Below are positions 45,295-56,113 of a stretch of DNA of 64,000 bases, piece after piece; the first letter of the stretch is position 1, and every line of letters begins with the position of its first letter. The translations under genes were made by a program, and so were the position numbers. The notes below the pieces were generated by a model. That model made no database searches. It saw nothing but the letters and a program-made list of their open reading frames with translations, and was not told where the DNA came from. This stretch comes from Macrostomum hystrix. Taxonomy: Eukaryota > Platyhelminthes > Macrostomidae. The stretch is taken from contig CATNEN010000038.1 in NCBI GenBank assembly GCA_950097015.1, positions 9,062,001 to 9,126,000 on the forward strand, written 5' to 3'.

Positions 45295-45965
45295 AATGAG
45301 ACACGGTAGAGATCAAGGGGAGAGATTAGACAGGGGAGAGATGAGACAGGGTAGAGATTATACAGGGGAGAGATTAGACAGGGGAGAGATGAGACAGGGG
45401 AGAGATGAGACAGGGGAGAGATTAGACAGGGGAGATATTAGACAGGGGAGAGATGAGACAGGGGAGAGATTATACAGGGGAGAGATTAGACAGGGGAGAG
45501 ATGAGACAGGGGAGAGATGAGACAGGGGAGAGATTAGACAGGGGAGATATTAGACAGGGGAGAGATGAGACAGGGGAGAGATTAGACAGGGGAGAGATTA
45601 GACAGGGGAGAGATTAGACAGGGGAGATATTAGACAGGGGAGAGATGAGACAGGGGAGAGATTAGACAGGGGAGAGATTAGACAGGGGAGATATTAGACA
45701 GGGGAGAGATGAGACAGGGGAGAGATTAGACAGGGGAGAGATTAGACAGGGGAGAGATTAGACAGGGGAGAGATGAGACAGGGGAGAGATTAGACAGGGG
45801 AGAGATGAGACAGGGGAGAGATTAGACAGGGGAGAGATTAGACAGGGGAGAGATTAGACAGGGGAGAGATTAGACAGGGGAGAGATTAGACTGGAGAGAG
45901 ATGAGACAGGGGAGAGATTAGACAGGGGAGAGATTAGACAGGGGAGAGATTAGACAGGGAGAGAT
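45295..45965. repeat. Minisatellite, 16-bp unit, about 42 copies (reverse of the hAT array unit)
   Basis: Unit GAGAGATTAGACAGGG is the reverse complement of the CTCCCCTGTCTAATCT unit at 13565-13885 and one base from the unit in the two hAT elements. No hAT ends were seen at its borders. Confidence 0.95.
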
Positions 45966-47055
45966 GAGACGCTGTAGAGTTTTACAGGAGTCACTAATGA
46001 GCCATGGAAGGAGGTGTCGGAAGGAACCCGGGGGCTAAAAGTGCAGATTTATGAGTTTTGCTGGCGTTTCTGGGGCTGTTTTGGCTTCCCACAGCTTTCT
46101 GACCCCAGTTTTAAAGGTTTCAGGCATTGAAGATGGGAATCTTACCAAAACTAGAGTAATATTGACACAACTGTGCATTAAACAGATTTGCTTGCATGAG
46201 TACACCCAGCATTAGCTCAATAAAATTTAAAATACTGGCACCGCCAAAGTGCTCTTAGATTAATCTGAGACAAGCCTTAACAGTTTGTTTCATCAGCAAC
46301 TGTACATTTTACTTCAAGTAGCATGTTCAGTAACTGTAATTAGTAATCAGGCTGTAATATGTCAAGATCTCTCATATGCTATTGATACAATGGTGAAAAC
46401 AACATTAACATTTTTGCGAATTTCGCTATAAATCAAGACTGCTATAGATTCACGCAATTTAATTTTTATGTATTAGTTTGTTAGCGTTTATACGATGATT
46501 TGATTATTATTAATGATTTGATAATAATTCAACTAGCATTTAACAACAATCCCAGTAAAATATGGCCAATCGGCAATTTAAAAACATTTTAAGGAGTGAA
46601 TTTTTCGTTTTCTTGATACAGCAAATAATCAAAGAGATGTCTATACACCATAGAATAAGGTAGAATGGTTAGAGTAAAAAGGTGAGCACAAATAGACAGG
46701 GTTGACATATGAACACTGCGTACGGGTGCCCAGTCCATAGACTGGTGGTGGAGGGGACGTCACACTCACCATCAAATACCCCTACTAATATGCTGGGTGT
46801 ACTGAAGTACCGACATTGTCTGTTCAAGGGTTCACCACTAGGCTACAACATAAGACTTAGTCCAGTCGATAGACAGGCATGCGATTTTCCCTAGTGCCAA
46901 AAATTACGTTTTTTTCGCGTAGTTTTGCAGTAAAAAGTTACTGGTGATAACTACGGTCTTATGTAGCATTAAAGTATATTAAAATACACATCCATCTGTA
47001 CGGAAATCGATTTGGCCTAATTGATATATGTTTTATGTGAGGCAAAAACTTCACA
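45966..47055. other. AT-rich spacer, nothing recognised
   Basis: No supported gene or repeat. The right end should contain the 3' UTR of the two-pass membrane protein gene. Confidence 0.45.
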
Positions 47056-47059
47056 CTTA

Positions 47060-49157
47060 TCACATTATGTCGTCCGTACTTTCCTGAAGGTTGTCATATT
47101 CACTCTGCCAGCGAACTAAATTATTTCCTTCTGTCTCTTCAACAGTTTGGAGCCGAATTTCTGCGCTATGCTTTACTTCGCCCCACTCTTGCGTCGTCTC
47201 TTGCTCCTGCTGCTGCTGCTGCCATTGTTGTTGTTGCTCCTGCTGCTGCTGCTCCTGCTCCTGCTGCTGCTGCTGCTGCTTCTGCTCCTGCTGCTGCTGC
47301 TGCCATTGTTGTTGTTGCTCCTGCTGCTCCTGCTCCTGCTCCTGCTTCTGCTCCTGCTGCTCTTGCTGCTGCAGGGCGCCAGCTAGGTCAAACATGTTGA
47401 TATGGTAGGCTGCTGCTGGCACATGCAGTCTGATGTTTTCTTGATTATTGTGCTGGAAGGCGGTCGATGGAGTACCATCTGATTTTAAATTCAGAATTTC
47501 GCGATGCAAAGCAAACAGTGCTGACCTTGTGATGCTCGCCTTCGTTGTATATCACACAGAATGCGTGCAGGAACACGATGGCACAGATCAGAATCAGCGA
47601 CAGTCCGCCGCCTGCGGTGCCCACGCCGATGGACATTGTGACACTGCGAAAGGAATTCAAGCGCCTGATTTCATATTTATAGCGTTTCAAATATCGAATA
47701 ATTGATGCTGTTCAGGTCAATAGACTGGCTATAAGGACTTCTTGACAACAAGTACACTCTGACATTTCCCGAAATCGGCCATATTTTTTTACCTGTTTAC
47801 TTGATTACTCAAATATTTGTTGCTAATATAATTACTTAAATAATTTGCTAATAATTAGAATTAAAAATAATTCCAGGAAGGCTGCGGGCAATGGCACAGC
47901 ATTCGGTGACACTAGACCCGCAGCCAGCTAGGAGGCAATTCTCCTAATTCCGCTGACTCCTGAGCACACACGCACACAGATACCATTCGCAGGCAGGTGT
48001 GTACATCTGCCCTGACTTTCTCATCGTCAGGCAGTGTACACTCTCACTGTGCCTCGGAGGTTGGCCCTCAAAGGACGTAAAATGCACAACAAGTCCCCAA
48101 GCCTTCTCTCCGCGGCTGCGCCCCAAATGAATGGGGCCTCGTCGCGGAATCGAGCTCAGGGACCTTGGTGCGAGAGTCTAACGCGTTAACCGCTCTGCCA
48201 CTCATCCCGGTGCTTTTGCTAGAAAATTTAATACGACATTAGTCAACTTTAGTCAAGTTTAGTCGCTTGACTAGAGCGGTTAAAGCTATAGCGGTAATCG
48301 TTCTCCTAGCGTGCCTTCGTGTTTTGCCAAACCGTTTAAAATGATTTGCTTTGCTCACCTTGTGATGCTCTCTTCATTTTCTCTATCAGGTTTGCAGTGC
48401 ACACTCTCGCCTGGCTGGTTGCAGCTGGAAGATACAAAGTGGAAAGATACGAATGCGTGTGTTAAACATCAATCTAAACTGAAATTCCATCGCCCATTAT
48501 GTCGGTTGTGTACCGTTATGGTCTAAGTTTTCGGAGTCATTACTCACTGATATATGAACGCCTAGCTGCTGCAGCTCCTAAGCTTTACAGAAATGATGGA
48601 TAAACGTTTTCACCAAGACAGTGCGCAAAAAAACTTTTTTACAACTAGTGCATATCAAAACTGTAGGTTAGAAAAGCATCGTTAGATCTAAAACAAATAT
48701 AGAATGCACTAGCGAGAAAGTCTGAAAAGCAAAATCACCTGTAGATTGGAAGCAGTTTAAAATATGTGGCAACTTACAGGGCCACCAGGTACTTGTTGAT
48801 CTGCAGCATGATGATGCCAACCAGAGTCAGCAGGATGCCCGTGAGAGCCAGGGCGCCGCACAGCAACTGCGGGACTAGCCAGAGCTTCGCGTGCAGCTGG
48901 TAGGTGTCTCCAAAGCGGAAGCCGTGCAGGTAAGGCACCTTCTCACAGCGAGACATCGGAGGCGGCGTCAGGGAGCGAAACTGCAACCCGGTGGCTGCCG
49001 AAGCTGCCGATGCCAGACGACTCGAGAGCGAGACTCTCGGCGGATCCCGCTGCTGACTGGTCCGGGCCGGCAGTTGGACGGTGTGCATCATCGGGTTGTG
49101 GGGCACCACTTTCGGCTGCGTCAACATGGCTAAAATGCTGCGTTGCTGCGACGGCGG

Positions 49158-49199
<42 letters not shown>

Positions 49200-49798
49200 A
49201 TGGTTGAGTTGCAGCGGTTTTAGTGGCTTTGGGGGCGGAGGTCGCTCGGGCATTTCAGCCATTGAAGCGACCAAAGGACGAAGTAAAATCATTGCCGAGC
49301 TGCTCTGGACCACCTGTTTTATCAAATGATGATAAAAATAATTAGGAAAATAACAACCAACATCTCGAAACTATTTTTCATAGCAACTACTCAAGTACAG
49401 GATAAATTAGAAAAGAATGCCGAGGCGCTGAAAACCTGCAGAGGCCAGCAGGTCCTGGACTCAACCGCGGTCACTCGCATCACGTTACTGTCCGCTGCGA
49501 GGAGCAGATCGCCATCCTCAAGTAGTTCGAACTCGACATCCGCCACCTCCAGCTCCGGAGCCGCATGAAGGAACTCTGAAGCGCCTTCTTCCATAACGGA
49601 GGCCTCTTCCAGCATGGCTGCTGTGTTCAGCGGCAGCAAAGAGTCCAGGTTGATGTCAGCCAGAGCGGAATCGTCCGCTGTCTCCTCCCAGCTGACTTCT
49701 GACGCGTATGAGAATAAGGAAGATCCCGTGTCATCGTCGGATTCAGCGTCCTGAGCCAAGATTGCTCGATATTCTTGTCGAGGCTTTATCGGCTCCAT
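47060..49798 (-). CDS. Two-pass membrane protein with Gln-rich loops and Gln/Glu-rich C-terminal tail
   Basis: Exons in transcript order: 49798-49436, 49313-48778, 47643-47526 and 47452-47060, in phase, 469 residues. The N-terminal half is acidic (SDDDTGSSLFSYASEVSWEE), then Pro-rich with a run of about 13 Gln. Two hydrophobic helices sit close together: about 267-288 (GALALTGILLTLVGIIML) and about 303-330 (GGGLSLILICAIVFLHAF). The C-terminal tail is a 60-residue Gln/Glu tract with two WQQQQQEQ repeats and ends LQESTDDIM. Topology and the ICAxVxLH motif recall the TMEM200 family, but this is a weak match. The first exon donor (GTTTTC) is weak, and the last acceptor was chosen because it alone keeps the Gln-rich frame. 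Confidence 0.62.
47880..48212 (-). mobile_element. SINE family A, copy 9 (antisense to the plus strand, sense to the host gene)
   Basis: Complement of the full family A sequence from tail (GGCTGCGGGCAATGGCACAG) to head (TAACGCGTTAACCGCTCTGCC), in intron 2 of the two-pass membrane protein gene. Confidence 0.9.
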
Positions 49799-51025
49799 CT
49801 TGTCGCTGTGTGCGCCTTTGCTATGAAAAGATTGTTACCAGTTCTTTTCGTCAAATGTGCGCTGAAGCACTGCGCTAAACATTAAATGGTTTGATTTCCT
49901 CTGTTGCACCCCGCCTCTTTCGCTCTCTTTCACCCAGAATTTTTCTATTGCACCAAAATATGTCCTTTTCAGCAGACGTTCAGGCGAATTTGCCAGATGC
50001 AAGTTTAGAGTGACTGGAAGACCGTCTGGGAGACCAGGGCAGAGGAGGTGGGTTGAACAGAGACAGGACAGACAGTCTGCTGGGACGCTCACCGATCCAC
50101 AATTTGGTGATGAAGGCAACTGCGCAGCTTTTTGGTGTCTGCTCCTGGCATCAGGGCGCATCCAATCGGCAAGGCGCTCTGCCAGAAGCTAATGATGGAA
50201 CGTCGGGGAGAAAGGACAAGCTAAGGTCTTAGACTATAAGGGCATGAAGATTCTGTGGGACATGGGGAAACAGCAGTCACACTGGTCAGATGTGTCCCAG
50301 TGAACGCAGCAGCAATTTCTTCACCTTGGTGGCACCTAAGCTACTGCGGCCTGTCTTGTGGCTACTTGGGCGGCTTGTGAAAAGAACTAAGTGCTACCTA
50401 TTAATGAAAGGTGCGCCTGGACAGAGCGTAATTCCGCGAGTGAAACAAGGGGTGTCAGTGAAGTACTGATACTTTTGGCTGAATTAAATTCAACAAGTTT
50501 GGAGTCTTTGGAAAGCGGAAAATTTCATTTTTCATTTATCTGTAAAAATATACAAAACGTAAAATTTTTCTATGAATATTATAAGAAATCACATAAGAAA
50601 TCATAAGAAGAACAATATCACCCATAGATTTACTGGGAACCTTGGAAGACGCATCTTAGGTCATCTCGTAACTCACGTCAATATGAGCTCGCGAAACATT
50701 GCGGACTGTAAGATCTAGAATTCTCTACGATGATAGGATCTGCACAAATTGTCGCTCAGAAATTCTCTTAAAGTGTCGCTGGAGTCCATAAAGTTGAATC
50801 AAGGAGACATTTTTAGAAGAAATATCGGTCTGTGTCAACTTTGGAAACCTAACTGAAGATGACAAATGCGTAGTACAAGATGTCCCAATTGTCCGAGAAA
50901 ATAAACAACTCAAAGAAGGACATGCGCTATTCATTAAAAAACTTTTTATCAGAGAAAGGGCACAACTGCCCTGAATATATTAGAACTTTGGCTTCACTTT
51001 GGCATAAGAATGTGATAATGAAGTA
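49799..51025. other. Region upstream of the two-pass membrane protein gene
   Basis: No gene supported. A GC-richer island at about 49990-50200 has an open frame of 60 codons with no recognisable motif. The remainder is AT-rich. Confidence 0.4.
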
Positions 51026-51029
51026 ATAT

Positions 51030-51525
51030 GTTCGATATGTAATAATACAATAATAATAATGATAATACGACAAAAATAATGGGATGACGACGCCAAATAT
51101 TTTTCGTAGAAATTGATACGCTATATATCACTGTACGCCGCTTGTTCTGGATGTCCGCATCTCTCAGGCTTGCCAGAAGAAATGAATAACGGACTGCATT
51201 GATAGTCGTATTGGGCTCAAGGAAATCGATGGTGGTTGGACCACTACAGTGAAAAAACACTGTCAACATGATCTTATGACAGTGTGTCTGCCACCGAGCC
51301 TTAAGCGGCAGAACCTCTGACTGGCCACACTTTTGACTCCTGCTTTGTTGGCGGCTCAAAGTGTGGAACCCGCGTCTCGTCACCAGTGACAATGAGCTGA
51401 CGGAAAATTGATTCCAACCACCGCGTAGACGGACCATATCCAGGTTGCTTTGGCATGTCTGCTGGCGCAGAAGCCTCAGATCAGGTGTCAGGCCAGGCAG
51501 AGATGAAGCGCAATCTCGCAAACCG
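51030..51525 (-). pseudogene. mariner-type transposase remnant
   Basis: On the minus strand KIMLTVFFHCSGPTTIDFLE matches the mariner core 'KVMLTVFWDxxGPLLIDFLE'. It is preceded in another frame by VTGDETRVPHFEPPTKQES, the first catalytic Asp region of mariner. The two parts are in different frames and the second catalytic motif is missing, so this is a decayed, 5'- and 3'-truncated copy. Confidence 0.85.
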
Positions 51526-51540
51526 TTATTCTACTGCCAA

Positions 51541-52310
51541 GACACTTTCATAGTTTTAACTGCCCCGGCAGAGGCGAAGGAGTTTTATTAGCTGGCTTTT
51601 TAGAGTTGTATTCGTCATTAGGTTGTTTTATGTAGCGTACAGGGATAAAAATAACCCGAAGTTATTCTGTGAGATTGTGGGATTAAGAAATTATCTAAAA
51701 TAAAGTTTTTGGTTAAAAAAACTAATTAATTTACAAGTTAATTAGCTAATTTGTTTGTACTCACTGGCAAAATTATTGCGATAGTTTGAGGAACCCGCAT
51801 AGACGTACCAATGGTGATGGGAGCCGTACAAAAATAATTTAAATTGATTCTGTTCTGTAAAATCCCACAATCGATCATCCATGAAATAACTCATTGTTGG
51901 TTTTGGACTGCACACAGGAGGTAACACACCTGCTGGAGACTTTGAGTAGAATGCCTGTCAACCGCTATTTTGCCACACAAGGCCCTGACTTGTCGGGTGA
52001 GAAAAGGTGAGTGAAAACGCCACCCACCTCTCCATAAGCTCATTCTAGCGCTACACCCCAGCCAGCTGCGCACACCAAAACTGCCTGGCCTGCCCTGGTC
52101 TCTCATGGCAACCAGAATGAGCGGGTTTGTGAGAGAGCCAGAGTGCGGGAGAGAGAGAAATTCACCAGAGTAGAAAGGCCACAATTCCGTCTGGTAGAAC
52201 GCTCAAGGGACCACATTTCTTAAGAAAGTTATCAGTTGTCTATTATAGCTGGCAAATCGAGAGCTTGAACAATCGAATTAGAATTATCGCCTAGGTTTAT
52301 CAGCAAAGCC
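51541..52310. other. Spacer before the calmodulin-like gene
   Basis: No gene recognised. The last 100 bases before the ATG at 52315 are the likely 5' UTR of the calmodulin-like gene; no TATA box stands out. Confidence 0.4.
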
Positions 52311-52314
52311 AGAC

Positions 52315-53690
52315 ATGCAGTCGCTGACTCCGGCCCAGATCTCAGAGTACCAGGAGGCCTTCAACTTGTTCGACAAGAATCGCGACGGAAAGATTAGTCC
52401 GGCTGAGCTGGGCGTCGCCATGCGAAATTTGGGACAAAGTCCCACGGAGGCCGACATTCAGGTAGCCAATAAAAGCGGATCTAATGATGAATTTGAAAGT
52501 TAGTAAACTCGAATGGAGTCATTTTTACAGTCTGAAGGACTGGGCCAGTGATGGTAGCATTGTGAAGGACTGGGCTAGTGATGGTAGCATTTTGAAGGAC
52601 TGGGCTAGTGATGGTAGCATTGTGAAGGACTGGGCTAATGATGGTAGCATTGCGAAGGACTGGGCCAATGATGGTAGCATTGTGAAGGACTGGGCCAGTG
52701 ATGGTAGCATTGTGAAGGACTGGGCTAGTGATGGTAGCATTGTGAAGGACTGGGCTAATGATGGTTGCATTGGGAAGGACTGGGCCAGTGATGGTAGCAT
52801 TGTGAAGGACTGGGCTAGTGATGGTAGCATTGTGAAGGACTGGGCTAATGATGGTTGCATTGGGAAGGACTGGGCTAATGATGGTAGCATTATGAAGGAC
52901 TGGGCTGATGATGGTAGCATTGTGAAGGACTGGGCCAGTGATGGTAGCATTGTGAAGGACTGGGCTAATGATGGTAGCATTGTGAAGGACTGGGCTAATG
53001 ATGGTTGCATTGGGAAGGACTGGGCTAATGATGGTAGCATTGTGAAGGACTGGGCTGATGATGGTAGCATTGTGAAGGACTGGGCTAATGATGGTAGCAT
53101 TGCGAAGGACTGGGCCAGTGATGGTAGCATTGTGAAGGACTGGGCTAGTGATGGTAGCATTGTGAAGGACTGGGCTAATGATGGTTGCATTGTGAAGGAC
53201 TGGGCTAATGATGGTTGCATTGTGAAGGACTGGGCTAATGATGGTTGCATTCTGAAGGCTAGGCTAGTGTAGATAGTATTATTAAACATTCTTTTAACTT
53301 TAAGGAACCTCCATTTGTCAGAGCCAGATTATACTGGGAATCGATGAAAGAATTCGCTGACAAATGCCTTATTCACCGCAGAAAATGATCAGCGATGTGG
53401 ATCACAAGAAGAACGGCTACGTTGAATTCGAAGAATTCGTCGAAATGATGGAGAAGAAGAAGCGAGAATCCGACACCGAGGACGAGCTGAGGAAGGTGTT
53501 CAAAATATTCGACAAGAACAATGACGGCAAGATCAGCGCTGAGGAGTTGCGGTATGTTATGAACAGCCTGGGGGAGAACCTCACCGAGAACGACGTCAAT
53601 GAGATGATTCGCCAGGCGGACAAGAATCAGGACGGCTTTGTGGACTTCCAGGAGTTCAAGCTGCTGATGGACACCCTCGGTGGTATTTAA
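52315..53690 (+). CDS. CALM-like: Calmodulin-like EF-hand protein
   Basis: Exons 52315-52461 and 53382-53690 join in phase 0 (151 residues, calmodulin is 149). It has four EF-hands in two pairs: loops [36 protein letters not shown] and [12 protein letters not shown]. Loops 1, 3 and 4 have the usual acidic ligands at positions 1, 3/5 and 12. Loop 2 has Lys at position 3 and probably binds calcium poorly. The start [20 protein letters not shown] aligns with the calmodulin N-terminus, and the end is LLMDTLGGI rather than MMTAK. It is more diverged than true calmodulins of animals, so a calmodulin-related or troponin C-like sensor is more likely. The single intron is almost wholly a minisatellite. 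Confidence 0.95.
52525..53265. repeat. Minisatellite in the calmodulin-like intron, 30-bp unit, about 25 copies
   Basis: Unit core GTGAAGGACTGGGCTAATGA with GGTAGCATT or GGTTGCATT variants. Unit length 30 leaves frames open on both strands for more than 250 codons; these are not genes. Blocks of about 120 bp with the same variant order recur. Confidence 0.96.
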
Positions 53691-54600
53691 CTAACCGCAA
53701 TCAGTTTCTCGTACGTACGGATCCTGTCACAGACGCGATTCTTGTATTCTCTATTCAACATAAAACTTTTTACTGATAGCTGGGCCTAGGCACCTCTTCG
53801 CTGGCGCACAGCAATGTGTACAAGGCTGATGTACCAATTGTAGGACTCCTAAAAGTGCAGCGTCCACCAATTGTGTTGCACTTGTCTCGTTTTCAGCTAA
53901 ATCATCTAATCGATTGAATATTTCTCTGTATAGAAAATTTACCGTTATATTTTCTCTATTTCTCTATTTGGTCTGTCCCCTTTTCTTTGACTCCATTTCG
54001 ATAGAAGCTGAACTGTTCTTGTGCGAAACTGTAACTTATCAAGGCCTGCCATTTATTTGAGTTTTAAATTGACAACAAATTGGTATGTTTGTCGTGTCTA
54101 ATATATTGCAGCCCATAATATTAAATTTCTTTTTCTACTATTTTATTTTTTCCTTTTTCATTAGAACAAATGCATTATTGCTATGACGTACTCAGGAGAA
54201 ACAAGAGGCGGTTTGGAGTCCAATGCGTTGGACGACATACGCTGCGGACATTCTCCTGGGTAAGTCTGTAACTTTATTTTTATTTCCTGGTTACTTCTGG
54301 CAATCAGTAGGTATATGACCCATTTCTGTTAGCATTGTATTCTCTATTAATGTTATCGCAGAATAAATATAAGCAGCTGAATATCACTCGCAGTCAAAAC
54401 TATTTCTATGAAAGGCTGTATTTGTTTGCTTCGTAGAAATGTTTTCGACATCTCGCATGAAGACAATGAAAGGGTTTTCGCGCAGAAAGAAACAATTTCA
54501 ACAGCAACGCGCACTTTAAAGTTGATGCGGCGTTTTCCATGTATTTTCATGTTGGCCAATATAAAACTTTCATATACTACTTAAGATAGGGTGGTTAAAA
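53691..54600. other. Calmodulin-like 3' region and spacer, with one orphan exon-like ORF
   Basis: At 54183-54259 an ATG opens a frame (MTYSGETRGGLESNALDD) ending at a strong donor (CCTGG then GTAAGT). No partner exon was found, so it is not called a gene. The rest is AT-rich. Confidence 0.35.
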
Positions 54601-54605
54601 ATTTG

Positions 54606-55259
54606 CATAAAATGAGATCAGGGATCGGAGATCAGGGATCGGAGATCAGGGATCGGAGATTAGGGATCGGAGATCAGGGATCGGAGATCAGGGATCGGAG
54701 ATCAGGGATCGGAGATCAGGGATCGGAGATCAGGGATCGGAGATCAGGGATCGGAGATCAGGGATCGGAGATCAGGGATCGGAGATCAGGGATCGGAGAT
54801 CAGGGATCGGAGATCAGGGATCGGAGATCAGGGATCGGAGATCAGGGATCGGAGATCAGGGATCGGAGATCAGGGATCGGAGATCAGGGATCGGAGATCA
54901 GGGATCGGAGATCAGGGATCGGAGATCAGGGATCGGAGATCAGGGATCGGAGATCAGGGATCGGAGATCAGGGATCGGAGATCAGGGATCGGAGATCAGG
55001 GATCGGAGATCAGGGATCGGAGATCAGGGATCGGAGATCAGGGATCGGAGATCAGGGATCGGAGATCAGGGATCGGAGATCAGGGATCGGAGATCAGGGA
55101 TCGGAGATCAGGGATCGGAGATCAGGGATCGGAGATCAGGGATCGGAGATCAGGGATCGGAGATCCGGGATCGGAGATCAGGGATCGGAGATCAGGGATC
55201 GGAGATCAGGGATCGGAGATCAGGGATCGGAGATCAGGGATCGGAGATCAGGGATCGGA
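54606..55259. repeat. Minisatellite, 14-bp unit, about 47 nearly identical copies
   Basis: Unit GGGATCGGAGATCA, with only a few single-base changes in the whole array. It is the most homogeneous array in the window and carries two GATC sites per unit. Confidence 0.97.
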
Positions 55260-55411
55260 AATGCCTATCGAGTCTATTTTTTAACTAACGGAGTCAACCC
55301 GACGCAAGCCATATTTTGCAACGACCATAACTCATAAAATTTTCTGCGACACTGGGAGGTAGATTTTTTTTCATCTTGCTACATCTAATCTTTGTCAGTG
55401 TTTGTCTCTCT

Positions 55412-56113
55412 CTAGCAGGCAGTGTGATCTCTGCTATCCTGCAATACCAACTGCTTCTCGCTGTTAGCTTTCGCTGCGATTCGCTTGACTTTAGCTCGCC
55501 TGTTCTGAAACCAGGTTGTGACTTGCGACCCGCTGAGGCCCAGCTGGCTCGCCAATGCGTCTCTGCGCTGCACGCTGAGGTACCTGTGCTGACAGAACTG
55601 CCTCTCCAGAGCCGCTAGCTGCGAGGTCGTGAAGGTTGTCCTGCTCTTTCTTCGCTGGCGCCCGCCTCTTGCTGAAGCCGCAGCTGACGCTGACGCTGCT
55701 GAAGTTCTGGAAGGTGCGGCTGCTCGGCCAGCTGACGATGACAGAACCGCCGCTATGGAGAACGCAGCCTGCCACGGCCCTGTGACGGATTGGTTCGAGG
55801 GTCTCATTCAGACCAGTTTAATAGCATCAGCAATCGTAGCTTCGCACAGCAAGCAAACATTAGAGCACAGTTTCAATAGGGCGTGCTCACCGCTTGCTCT
55901 GAGTCCATGGCTGCGAAAGCCAGTAAGAGTCTCGGCAGTAAGCCGCATGAGTCGGTCAAGTGGCGACAGACCATCGGAAGCCTCCATAGATGGAGCGGTG
56001 CCGACGGCATTTTCTGCCTGGATAGGGCCATTTGATTTGTCTCCACCGCAGCAGGAGGAAGCGTCGAGACCTTCGTCGAGTGGCAGGATGTCTTTAATGA
56101 GAAACGACCTCAT
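55412..56113 (-). CDS. LBX-like: Ladybird/LBX-like homeodomain transcription factor
   Basis: Exons in transcript order 56113-55891 and 55752-55412, joined in phase 1, 187 residues. The start [10 protein letters not shown] resembles the N-terminal EH1-like motif of LBX proteins (FSIEDIL), a Groucho-binding site. The first exon ends with [17 protein letters not shown], similar in position to the LBX segment before the homeodomain. The homeodomain covers about residues 108-167: [20 protein letters not shown], then [17 protein letters not shown] and [15 protein letters not shown], with Thr47, Gln50 and Asn51. KSRT at the start and YLS..RD..A.QLGL are shared with LBX/ladybird. The C-terminal tail is only about 20 residues, much shorter than in vertebrate LBX. 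In animals ladybird genes specify muscle and neural cells. A TLX- or BarH-type assignment is less likely. Confidence 0.85.

Noticed and set aside
47147-47386. Poly-leucine and poly-cysteine open frames
   Set aside because: Antisense readings of the Gln/Glu-coding CAG-rich tract in the minus-strand gene.
52484-53272. Open frames of about 260 codons on both strands
   Set aside because: They run through the 30-bp array within the calmodulin-like intron and do not join either exon in phase.
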